Source of the DNA: Acidobacteriota bacterium | GTDB lineage: Bacteria; Acidobacteriota; UBA6911 | Length of the DNA stretch: 64,000 nucleotides | Direction of reading: 5' to 3' | Assembly (NCBI GenBank): GCA_016929335.1 | Contig: JAFGIY010000193.1 | Coordinates: 24,212 to 88,211 of the forward strand | Part shown: piece by piece, positions 53,695 to 62,001 of the stretch | Layout of the letters: each line of letters opens with the position of its first letter | Position numbering within the stretch: position 1 is the stretch's first letter | Made by a program: the position numbers and the translations under genes | Notes under the pieces: generated by a model | The model's database searches: none | The model's input: the letters and a program-made list of their open reading frames with translations, nothing else | What the model was told of the DNA's origin: nothing

Positions 53695-56271
53695 CTATCG
53701 GCCCGCTTGCCTCGGTTTTACAAGGACCACATAATCCAGGGTGCTGCCGGGAATAGCAATCTTCTCCCCCTCACTGGCGGTGCGCTGTAGCATGCCGCAA
53801 TCGGCAAGCCACAGGTCGTGAGCGCGCCAGACGCCCCGGGCGCCGGTATCGGCAAATCCGGTTGCCGCAAGGTCTTTCCGCAGGGCTTCGGCCGCGTCGG
53901 CCGTCTTCCGGTCCGGCTGTTTGAGTGTGTGGAGAGGGAAGGTTCCCGTCGAATAAAGCACGAAAACGTCCGCAGGCGCGGTCACCCGGAAAGACAGGTC
54001 TGTCCTGTTTTCTTCCAGGCTGAGGCGCTTCGTGGCGATCCAGGCTGCTCCGGCTGCAATATCCGGAATGGCGTCAAACGTATTGTCGGACTGCCCGTCG
54101 ACCTCATAATAGAAAGGCCCCTGGCTTTCGGCGGGCCGGTCGATGAAGATCGCAGGATTGTCCGCATTGGAGCTTTTGAGACCGGCTACGATCGAATCGG
54201 CCTCTTCCGGCATCGATCCGCCTTCCGGGGCTTTCTGATAAAGGATCATTGACTGCGACAGGCCGCGGCTGTCCCGCACTTCGATCGCATTCCTGCCGGG
54301 AGAAAGGGACGGCTTCCAGAAGAAGACATTGTTGATGACGGTGCCCGCCGTCGGCGCCGCCTGTTTGTTCTCCGTTTTCGTCGAATCCGGCTGCGCGTAA
54401 TCGCCGTTTTTCTTCACGCCGAAAGATCTGCCGTTGACGAAAAGCTCGACCCGGTCGGCATTGGAATAAGCCTTGATCCCGTCGTCCGGTGCGAACCGGC
54501 GGTAGAAATGGTGCCTGCCGCACAAATGCAGGACGAGTTCCTCCGGCCGCAGGAAGGAGCGGAACAGGTAGTAGTAATCCTTGGGCATGCCCGCCAGCGT
54601 CCAGATGCCCTTGGTGTTGCGGTTGCCCTTGAACTTTTTGTTGTAGAACTCGCGGAAATTCCACCACAGGAACATCTTGTGCCCTGACGGATTGTTGCGG
54701 AAGACGGTCTGGAAGCGAAACTCCGCAAAGAGCTCGCAGTACTCTTCCGGCTCAAACCTGTCCACCTCCCAGCGGATCGTGCCGTAAGGAACGTGATGGG
54801 TCGGCCAGCTCCCGGCGCCGGTTTCGGAGGTGTAGGCGTTTTCGGGCAGCCGGGCGAAATCCGAATAATGCCCGTTGTACCAGCCCTGATAGGTATTGCC
54901 GGCTACGAAATCGACATTGGATGGCTTTTCGCCCGCCGAGGCATAGGTCGTCAGCCGCGTTCGGTCTTCCTGCCGGATGATGTCGGCATAGTGCGAGGCA
55001 ACCTCCTGGTAGGTCTCATTGCCGCTGCTCCAGAAAAGGATGCTCGGATGGTTCCAGTTCTGGCGAACCATCTCGCGGGTGATGCGTTCGCCGTCGATAT
55101 TCGGACGGGTCTCGTGCTTGACTCCTTTGTCCCACTTCTGCCCGGCCAGTCCGTTTTCGGCCCAGATTGCGATCCCCCTTTCGTCGGCCAGGTTGTATTC
55201 ATATCTCCTGTGTGGGTAATGCGCCAGCCGGACTGTATTGGCGCCCAGATCTGTCATACCGTCCCATTCGGCCCGCAGCTCTTTGTCGCTCATGGCGTTC
55301 CAGGCGGCTTCACTCTGATGATGCTTGCAGACGCCGCGGACATGCAGTTCTCTGCCGTTGAGCATGAAGCGCTCACCGTCCATGACTACGGTGCGAAAGC
55401 CCGTGCGCTCGATCAGGACATCCGTCCGCCTGCCGCCGGCATAAATTTCCGTCTTCACGGTGTAGAGATTGGGCGCGCCGATATCCCAGAGCTTCGGGCC
55501 GGTGATGGATTCCACGGCCGTTATCGTCCGGATCGTTCCGGCCGGAAGCGAAGCCGAGGCGGTGACACTCGCGCACCGCGTGCCGTCCGGCCCTGTGATT
55601 GTATGCCGGACCTCTGCCTCCACGGCCTGATCGCTGCCGTTGTGCAGCACGGTGCGTACCTCCAGATCGGCCTTTTCCGCACGGATGTTTTTCGGCGTCA
55701 GATAAACTCCCGTCGATCCCATGTCAGGATAGATGTGCACGGCGCCGGTCTTGATAAGCCATATCGGCCGATACAGCCCGCCGTTGGTGTAGTAGAGATT
55801 GGATTGTGACAGGCAGTCGACCGCTTCATCCGGGCGGTTGGCTACGCGGACCAGCAGTTCGTTGTCCCGTCCGAACAGGAGCGCAGGCGTCAGATCGAAC
55901 GCGGCGGCGGTGAACGCCCCGCGGTGCCGTCCCACGGGCTTTCCGTTGACGTATACATCAGCCACCGAACCGGCGCCTTCGAGAAGCAGGAAGAAGCGGC
56001 GATCCGTTTCGCCGCCTGCGGCATGAAAGGAATTTCGATACCAGCCGGCGGATTCTTCATGCAGGCCCGACAGCCTGAAGGCGTGCGGAACGGTCACCGA
56101 TGTCCATGAAGCCTGCTCTGGAAGGATGGGGCTTTTCCCCTCCGGCGTCGAATCCGGGCAGAACTGCCATTGTTCGAGCAGGATCTTTTCCCGCGAAAAA
56201 TCGGGTGCTGTCCCGCCACATCCGAATGCAAACAGGATGGCTGCCCATAAAGCAGCCGGTGCATATCTCAT
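53695..56271 (-). CDS. Glycoside hydrolase family 2 lipoprotein (beta-galactosidase-like)
   Basis: 858 residues from the ATG at 56271 with GAGGAG; the track adds 18 residues. The signal ends in a lipobox (FAFGC), so the enzyme should be a lipoprotein exposed to the periplasm or surface. N-terminal jelly-roll and Ig-like domains (VPHAFRL, VADVYVNGKPVGRHRGAF) lead to a TIM barrel: ELHVRGVCKHHQSEAAW near 315, acid/base Glu in SSGNETYQEV near 410 and nucleophile Glu in YTSETGAGS near 470. C-terminal accessory domains follow. GH2 acts on beta-galactosides, glucuronides or mannosides. GC content looks clearly higher than its neighbours, suggesting acquisition. The 207-base gap after it has nothing. 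Confidence 0.9.
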   Translation of the reverse strand: MRYAPAALWAAILFAFGCGGTAPDFSREKILLEQWQFCPDSTPEGKSPILPEQASWTSVTVPHAFRLSGLHEESAGWYRNSFHAAGGETDRRFFLLLEGAGSVADVYVNGKPVGRHRGAFTAAAFDLTPALLFGRDNELLVRVANRPDEAVDCLSQSNLYYTNGGLYRPIWLIKTGAVHIYPDMGSTGVYLTPKNIRAEKADLEVRTVLHNGSDQAVEAEVRHTITGPDGTRCASVTASASLPAGTIRTITAVESITGPKLWDIGAPNLYTVKTEIYAGGRRTDVLIERTGFRTVVMDGERFMLNGRELHVRGVCKHHQSEAAWNAMSDKELRAEWDGMTDLGANTVRLAHYPHRRYEYNLADERGIAIWAENGLAGQKWDKGVKHETRPNIDGERITREMVRQNWNHPSILFWSSGNETYQEVASHYADIIRQEDRTRLTTYASAGEKPSNVDFVAGNTYQGWYNGHYSDFARLPENAYTSETGAGSWPTHHVPYGTIRWEVDRFEPEEYCELFAEFRFQTVFRNNPSGHKMFLWWNFREFYNKKFKGNRNTKGIWTLAGMPKDYYYLFRSFLRPEELVLHLCGRHHFYRRFAPDDGIKAYSNADRVELFVNGRSFGVKKNGDYAQPDSTKTENKQAAPTAGTVINNVFFWKPSLSPGRNAIEVRDSRGLSQSMILYQKAPEGGSMPEEADSIVAGLKSSNADNPAIFIDRPAESQGPFYYEVDGQSDNTFDAIPDIAAGAAWIATKRLSLEENRTDLSFRVTAPADVFVLYSTGTFPLHTLKQPDRKTADAAEALRKDLAATGFADTGARGVWRAHDLWLADCGMLQRTASEGEKIAIPGSTLDYVVLVKPRQAGR

Positions 56272-56670
56272 GCAGTTCTCCTCGATAAAAAGCAAATCCC
56301 TGGTCCCGATAGGGCCGTATATCATGCAACACTGTATGATTATTGCTCAGGTTGGGACAATGGAATTCGGAGTTTTTGCGTACTCTGCCGGAGTGATATT
56401 TCTCAACTCAAAGACTCCAGGGCTCTGAGGCTCTAAGAAAAGCTCCCAATTCAGGTCTACGGTTTTACCGGAGATTCCTGACTCGGCTGCCCTCTTCATG
56501 AGCGGACCATTTGATATGTCAGGAACCATTTCCCACTGTGTAAAATTCAGGGACCGGGCATTGATGATGAAAAACTGTGAGCATGTTAAGCCGCATGAAC
56601 TTTTTCACCAATGAGCTCGTATTGAATTATCAGAAGCAGACAGACATAAGCACTGTGGGGGGCAATAAAA
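56272..56670 (+). repeat. Intergenic region carrying both dispersed repeat families
   Basis: Holds the ~60-base repeat (56313-56379, match to 52227) followed directly by GGAGTGATATTT and the 47-base repeat (56404-56450, match to 42174). The two families thus adjoin here and are apart elsewhere. No gene supported in about 400 bases. Confidence 0.55.
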
Positions 56671-57027
56671 ATGATCTGCGAAAACTGCCATAGCAACATA
56701 GCCGATAATTCCACTTTTTGTAATTACTGCGGCGCACGGCAAAACGTTGCGCCGGTCAGCGGGGCGCCGGCTCCCAAACGGCTGATGCGGTCGGTAACAG
56801 ACTGTAAGATTGCGGGTGTATGCGGAGGCATAGCTGAATATTTCGATATGGATTCGTCCATCGTCCGCCTGGTCTGGGTGCTGGTAGTCCTGATGCCCAT
56901 TCCCTTCGTTCCGGCCTTCATCGGTTACTTTGTGGCGTGGATCGTTATGCCCAAGGCTCCTTTGCCTGCCGTAGCCAAGGCGCCGCCTCCGCCAATAGTA
57001 ATACCGAATTCCACACAGACGGCGTAG
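56671..57027 (+). CDS. Zinc-ribbon plus PspC-domain membrane protein
   Basis: 118 residues. Two CxxC knuckles (CENCHSN at 3-6 and CNYCGAR at 17-20) make an N-terminal zinc ribbon. A PspC domain follows (about 37-95): RSVTDCKIAGVCGGIAEYFDMDSSIVRLVWVL (in part), with a membrane segment MPIPFVPAFIGYFVAWIVM. Proline-rich tail. PspC proteins take part in phage-shock/envelope-stress sensing, but this zinc-ribbon form is widespread and uncharacterised. Probably monocistronic. Confidence 0.88.
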   Translation: MICENCHSNIADNSTFCNYCGARQNVAPVSGAPAPKRLMRSVTDCKIAGVCGGIAEYFDMDSSIVRLVWVLVVLMPIPFVPAFIGYFVAWIVMPKAPLPAVAKAPPPPIVIPNSTQTA

Positions 57028-57074
57028 CTCCGTCTGATTTCCGGAGCAATCTCTGCATGCGATCGCTCTGCGAA

Positions 57075-58442
57075 TCAGATAAAAAGCTTGCCCGGATTAA
57101 AAATTCCTTCGGGATCGATTAGATTCTTGATCTGTTTCATCAGTTCCAGGCTTTCGCGGTGTTCATCAGGCAGGAAGCAGCGCTTTCCGATTCCTACTCC
57201 ATGTTCACCGGTGCACGTTCCCTCGAATGCCAACGCTTTTTCGACGATACGGCGGTTTGCTTCCTCCACCCTCGACCATCGGCTCCTATCAGACGGCAAA
57301 TCCATGACGATGACATGAATATTGCCGTCGCCTGCATGTCCGAAAACGTAGGCCAGGAGATCTCCAACCTCCTGCTTGATGAAGGCAGCCATGTTGCTGT
57401 AATGGGAAAGCGGTACAGCGATATCCATAATAAGAGGCAGCAGTCCGGGGTGTTGCCTTTTGATGGACTCAAACGTCAGGTATCGCATCTCCCAGAGACG
57501 ATCTCTTTCTTCCTTCCCGATCCCTTTGTCAATGAAAGTGCAGCCGTTTTCTCTGCAGATCTCTTCAATGAAGGTCATCTCGGCTTTTAATCCTTCGTCG
57601 CTGAATCCATTGAATTCCATGAGCAACGTTGGACTCTCTTCCATGGCAAGATTTCTGTCCCGATTAAGCACCCCGATCACGTTGCTGTCCATAAATTCCA
57701 TCGCGGCCGGAGACAGCCCTGAATTCATGACCTGGAATACCGTGTCGGTCGCTTTCCTGACTTCGGGGAAGGTGACGCGCAGTGCCATGAAATTTGCCGG
57801 AAGACCGGCAAGCTTCAGCGTTGCCTCGGTGATGAGGCCGAGCGTTCCTTCCGCTCCTACAAAAAGGTGCAGGAGGTCGTAGCCCGACGAGCTCTTCCGT
57901 GCGCGGTTCCCGATTCGGAGCACCTGGCCCCCCGGAAGAACGACAATGAGCCGCATGACGTAATCTTTTGTTGCCCCGTATTTGACGGTCCTGATGCCGC
58001 TCGCATTATTCCCGATCATTCCTCCAATGGTGGCCGCAGCTCCAGGATCAGGCGGGAAAAAGAGGCCGTTGCGGCTCAGCGTCTTGTTTAGTTCTTTGTA
58101 CACGACACCCGCTTCCACATCGACCTGGAAGTCTTCGGGCCGGATCGAAAGTATCTTCTGCATCTCCTGGAAGTCGACCACAATCCCATGGTTCACAGGA
58201 ATGGGATTGCCTTCAAGACTTGTTCCGACGCCCCAGCCCGTAACGGGGATCTTCCGCTCAAATGCATAGCGGGCAACCCTGCTTACCTCGTCCGTGCTGT
58301 GAGGCCAGAGAACGACGTCGGGAAGAACCGGCGGATGGTAGGATTCGTCGTGGGAATGCAGATTGAGAACCGATTCGCCGGTGGAGACGAATTTCTCACC
58401 GACAATTGCCTTGAGATTAAGAAGATCATCGTTCGTGACCAT
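57075..58442 (-). CDS. FAD-linked oxidase, GlcD / D-lactate dehydrogenase family
   Basis: 455 residues with GGAGG before the ATG. The FAD-binding type 4 domain spans about 40-220 (GWGVGTSLEGNPIPVNHGIVVDF, in part; GMIGNNASGIRTVKYGATKDYV). The FAD oxidase C-terminal domain follows, with the metal-type motif FGHAGDGNIHVIV near 367 and GEHGVGIGKRCFL near 415. Members oxidise glycolate, D-lactate or other 2-hydroxyacids to keto acids. No glcE/glcF iron-sulfur partner adjoins, so the electron acceptor is unclear. Ends next to the PspC gene, convergent. Confidence 0.9.
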   Translation of the reverse strand: MVTNDDLLNLKAIVGEKFVSTGESVLNLHSHDESYHPPVLPDVVLWPHSTDEVSRVARYAFERKIPVTGWGVGTSLEGNPIPVNHGIVVDFQEMQKILSIRPEDFQVDVEAGVVYKELNKTLSRNGLFFPPDPGAAATIGGMIGNNASGIRTVKYGATKDYVMRLIVVLPGGQVLRIGNRARKSSSGYDLLHLFVGAEGTLGLITEATLKLAGLPANFMALRVTFPEVRKATDTVFQVMNSGLSPAAMEFMDSNVIGVLNRDRNLAMEESPTLLMEFNGFSDEGLKAEMTFIEEICRENGCTFIDKGIGKEERDRLWEMRYLTFESIKRQHPGLLPLIMDIAVPLSHYSNMAAFIKQEVGDLLAYVFGHAGDGNIHVIVMDLPSDRSRWSRVEEANRRIVEKALAFEGTCTGEHGVGIGKRCFLPDEHRESLELMKQIKNLIDPEGIFNPGKLFI

Positions 58443-58606
58443 GGCAGCCTCCGCGCCTGTGAAAACTGACTATAACAAAATGTGCAAGCGTATTTGTAGG
58501 AGTCTGATTCTGGGGTAAAATCCTTCCTTTTTTGCGTAAGGTCCTATACTTTATCGCTGTCGGAGTTCATCTCTAATCATTATGAGGAAAGGGATCAACA
58601 ACCTGT

Positions 58607-59227
58607 ATGGGTATTACTGAATTCATCGCGGCGTATGCAACTCAATTAATAGAAAAGACCGGCTATATAAGTGTTTTCATCCTCATGACCATGGAAAGCA
58701 TGGTTTTTCCGGTGCCAAGCGAAGCCGTTATGCCGTTTGCGGGTTTTTTGATCGAGCAAAAGACTTTTACCTGGTGGGGAGTCATTCTTGTCAGTACGCT
58801 CGGCAGCATCGTCGGTTCTCTCCTTTCCTATTACACCGGCTATTTCGGCGGGATGCCGTTTGTAAAGAGATTCGGCAAGTACGCACTTCTTGATGTTAAA
58901 GAGCTGGAAGCCACTGAAAGGTATTTTAAAAAGCGCGGCGAAATGACCATTTTTATCTGCCGTTTCATCCCGGTTGTGCGCCATCTTATTTCCATTCCTG
59001 CCGGCACGGGCAAGATGAATGTTGTCCGGTTTTCGATTTTCACAATCATCGGCGCAGGATTGTGGAACGCTTTTCTGACGTATGTCGGTTATGTGCTTAA
59101 AAGCAATTGGGATGAAGTGATGAAATACAGCCACATCATCGATATCGTGGTGGTGATATTCCTTCTGGCCATCGTCGGGCTGTATGTTTACCGGCACCTG
59201 AAAAGAAATAACGAAAAAACCTCATAA
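58607..59227 (+). CDS. DedA-family membrane protein
   Basis: 206 residues. Five or so hydrophobic segments and the DedA motifs: MESMVFPVPSEAVMPFAGFL near 29, GSLLSYYTGYFGG near 67, and FICRFIPVVRHLISIPAGTGKMN (in part) near 118. DedA proteins act in membrane lipid flipping and proton-motive-force homeostasis. AGGAAAGG lies about 14 bases before the ATG, a little far. Monocistronic. Confidence 0.9.
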   Translation: MGITEFIAAYATQLIEKTGYISVFILMTMESMVFPVPSEAVMPFAGFLIEQKTFTWWGVILVSTLGSIVGSLLSYYTGYFGGMPFVKRFGKYALLDVKELEATERYFKKRGEMTIFICRFIPVVRHLISIPAGTGKMNVVRFSIFTIIGAGLWNAFLTYVGYVLKSNWDEVMKYSHIIDIVVVIFLLAIVGLYVYRHLKRNNEKTS

Positions 59228-59556
59228 CAAGCCGTGTGCGGGTCCGACTCTCAGGCTTGTCCAAATCTGGAATCGAAGCAACTTCCTAAAACATGTCGCT
59301 TCAGGATATGCATGAACTGAATCATGTGGGTCGCGGCTTCAGCCGCGACAGGTCCATGAAAAGAGAACATCAGGCATAAGTATTTCTCACACAGAGAATT
59401 AATGGCGCGTCGCGGCTGAAGCCGCGACCCACATAATGCTTTTGTTTATGTGCCCGTGGTAGTTTGGATTTGTGGATTGCGTCATCGCCGCTACAGCTTT
59501 AAAATCCGTTGTCGGGCTTTGAGATAACCTCCAAACTGCCGCACTCCAAATCAAGA
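59228..59556 (+). repeat. Intergenic repeat element, copy 2 (59323-59531), double palindrome
   Basis: A first palindrome (CATGTGGGTCGCGGCTTCAG...) at 59323-59358 and a second (GTCGCGGCTGAAGCCGCGAC) at 59409-59428 are followed by GGATTGCGTCATCGCCGCTAC and end in GGGCTTTGAGATAACCTC at 59531. Matches copies at 40540 and 63820. It lies just 3' of the selenoprotein gene's stop. Confidence 0.8.
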
Positions 59557-61323
59557 TCAGTTCTTGGAAGCTTCGTATGCGCCGCGGCTTTCTTCCGTTC
59601 CCCCGTCATCGATGTCCCGCGATCCGGCCGAAGCTTTGGTTCGCCATTTGTCGATGGATGCGGTGGTCGTATAGTCGAAGTCGGAAACCTTCCACAGCGG
59701 ACTCGTTTCTCCTCCTACTACAAGAATATTGATCTTATCCGGCCTGTGATACGGCGCGATCATCGCCTCTCCTGGCAGCTGTTTCCAGGCGGCATATGGT
59801 TGCACTCCGCTAAGCGCCAGCGGAGTCACCAGCATATCGATCATGTCGTTATCCCAAAATTGCTTTGCCGGCATCTTGATGTTTTCCGAGATCCATCGGC
59901 CGACGTCGAGCGGCGTTTGAAAGCCTTCATGTTCCTTCAGAAGCCTGGCCGCCATTGGATCAAAAATCAGTGTAGCTCCCGAATACAGAGCAGGGAGAGC
60001 CTGCATCTGAAGCTTTACTTCTTCACCCCAGGAGCGTCTGGCAGCTGCGCCCATGCTGTTAATCAGGTTCCATCCGCGGAAGAGGCTGACAACGCTTTCT
60101 TCCTTCTTATATCCTTTCTGTATGTGGAACGGATCCCAGACGCTGCGTTCCTCGTTCTCGGCCATGCAAAGGTTGTTATAGGCGTAATTGTTGCCTTGCG
60201 AAGTCCAGAAAGTCCTTTTGCGCCGGGCAAAACCCCAGATGATGCTCATCAGTGTCCAGGCTCGTCCGATGACGGCATTCGCGCGGCTGTAAGGCCCCAT
60301 CGCTCCCATTCCGCAGTTCATGCCGATCTCATTCCGGATAGGGCCATTGACCACCAGTGCACTGGCAAAGGGCAGCGTCGAAGGCTGAATTGCGGGCTGG
60401 CCGGTTGAGGCGATGGCGAGAAGCACAGGCAGGTACTCCGGCCGGGCGCCGGCCATCACCGCGGCAACAGCAACATTCTCGACGACAACTCTCAGGTTCT
60501 CCTGCGTGTCGACCATGAACGCCTTTCCGGCCAGTTTATCCGGAGGCCGGCCGGTGCCGGCGAGCATTTCAGCAACACGCTCTTCCGTCGGCAGAACTAT
60601 AGGCAAACCGTCGGTCCATCCCCGTTCGATGAAAAGCCGATGCAGATTTTCTTCGGTATCCGCTTCCAGCAGGCGCTTATGATCGGGGATTGGACGCACA
60701 ATGGCGTGGTTTCGGCTCTCTTCCGCCGTGTAGGGCCTGGTGAGCGCTTCCAGCACTTCGTCCACGAATCGCCGTCCTGTTGCCGGGTCTTTGCCTTCAA
60801 TGTATCCACGCAGAACGGATGGCGGCATGGATGCCACCGGATGGGGGGTGTAGCTGAAGCGAAGGGGCACGCCGAAAAACTCTCTGTCTTCCTGCTCGAC
60901 GGTCTTGAATTCAATGGTGGAAATGGGAGCCGTGGGAATTCCATATTTCAGCTCGAGTGTGCGGCAACATCCGGCGACCGCCGTGATACAGCCCGGTCAG
61001 CCGGCTACGCCGAAGATGACCGCGTCGCCCTTCTCCTCGATTTCTTTCCATAGATCCGTGGTGTCGTCTCTGAAAATGAATCCCGTTTTGCGTTTCGAAA
61101 CGATTTTTACACTCGGCATTTTTTCGGCGAACCATGCCTTGAACTGCTCCATAAAAAGGTCGCTTCCTCCGAAACCCTGATTCACCAGATAGACGGTCTT
61201 GCCGTTGAGACTATCCGGCCGCGGCGCCATCGACCAGGAGGGGACTCCCGAACCAGATCCTTCTGAAGCCGGCGTGCGCTGAGCTTCAGGATTTAATGCT
61301 ATGTAAAGCTTCTGAGTCGCCAT
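59557..61323 (-). CDS. UGSC-like selenoprotein (UGA at codon 109 = Sec), function unknown
   Basis: 588 residues when TGA at 60999-60997 is read as selenocysteine. The track breaks it into ORFs 60997-61368 and 59557-60870, which are in the same frame with no other stop between. The start is the ATG at 61323 with AAAGGAG. Around the UGA the protein reads FGVAG-U-PGCITAVAGCC then LELKYGIPT, the UxxC redox motif and following helix of the UGSC (seleno)protein family. The latter half has the family segments TDGLPIVLPTEERVAEML, AVMAGARPEYLPVLLAIA and NGPIRNEIGMNCGMGAMGPYSRAN (in part). Residues U109 and C112 would form a selenenylsulfide. The substrate is unknown. A SECIS-like hairpin follows the UGA. 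Confidence 0.88.
60972..60983 (-). promoter_or_regulatory. Bacterial SECIS-like hairpin in the UGSC-like gene
   Basis: On the minus strand CGGC-GGTC-GCCG forms a GC stem with a GGUC loop starting 17 bases after the UGA, with a further AU pair below across small bulges. Position and the GGU loop agree with the SelB-recognised fdhF hairpin. Confidence 0.65.
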
Positions 61324-61516
61324 TCGCAGAACTCCTTTCAACCAGAATAACAGCCATAACATAAACAAAGCAGGCTTCCAAGCAGAGAGTCGCGATTTAG
61401 CTGCAATCCATTACAGCCTGTAGCCTCTCCGGCGGCAAAATGCTTCTTGTTTTACCGGGAGCCATTCGGTTTAATTTATCTAAAGATCATACGCAAAAGG
61501 GAGGATACCGCTGCTA

Positions 61517-61975
61517 ATGAAATGCAAAATCCTCTGGATAGGGATTATCGTACTGATCGCCTTGCCTGGAGCCGTATCAGCCGCCGATATTTTTGGAAAT
61601 TGGATTGCGAAGCTTTCACTTTTTCCGAGAACCGAAGATATGATGACGGCGATAACAGAAACAATCTTCAGTTTTGAACCGGCCGGATCCAGACTGAATG
61701 GCACCGTAACCGATTCTCAAGGCACATTTCCAATCAGCAATGGGAAGATAAACGGAGATAAAATATCGTTTGTCGTTATCGGGAAACCTTCCGGAATAGA
61801 CGTGAAGCTGAAATTCGAGGGAAAAGTCTCCTTAAATGAAATCCAGTTCACACTCGAAATCGAGGACATGAAAACGCCGCCCCGGAAATTCACAGCCAGG
61901 CGGGAGTTTATGCGTCATAACGACTATATCCCCGGCCGGCAGGAGATGCCTGTTTCGCCTGAACCGTACAGATGA
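61517..61975 (+). CDS. Small secreted beta-rich protein, paralogue of 14478-14858
   Basis: 152 residues with GGGAGG upstream. The signal peptide ends at AVSA-A and the mature protein begins ADIFGNWIAKL, the same opening as the protein at 14478-14858. It shares the GNGKINGDKISFVV and LKFEGKVSLNEIQF style of repeated strands (first part paraphrased as NGKINGDKISF). It has a polar C-terminal tail. Function unknown. Divergent from the selenoprotein gene with about 190 bases between. Confidence 0.75.
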   Translation: MKCKILWIGIIVLIALPGAVSAADIFGNWIAKLSLFPRTEDMMTAITETIFSFEPAGSRLNGTVTDSQGTFPISNGKINGDKISFVVIGKPSGIDVKLKFEGKVSLNEIQFTLEIEDMKTPPRKFTARREFMRHNDYIPGRQEMPVSPEPYR

Positions 61976-62001
61976 CGCAGCTGAATACTGCCGACTGCCG
62001 A

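Noticed and set aside
54793-55809. 338-residue plus-strand ORF
   Set aside because: Antisense shadow caused by the high GC content of the GH2 gene.
59509-60408. 299-residue plus-strand ORF
   Set aside because: Antisense to the UGSC-like selenoprotein gene and beginning inside the repeat element.
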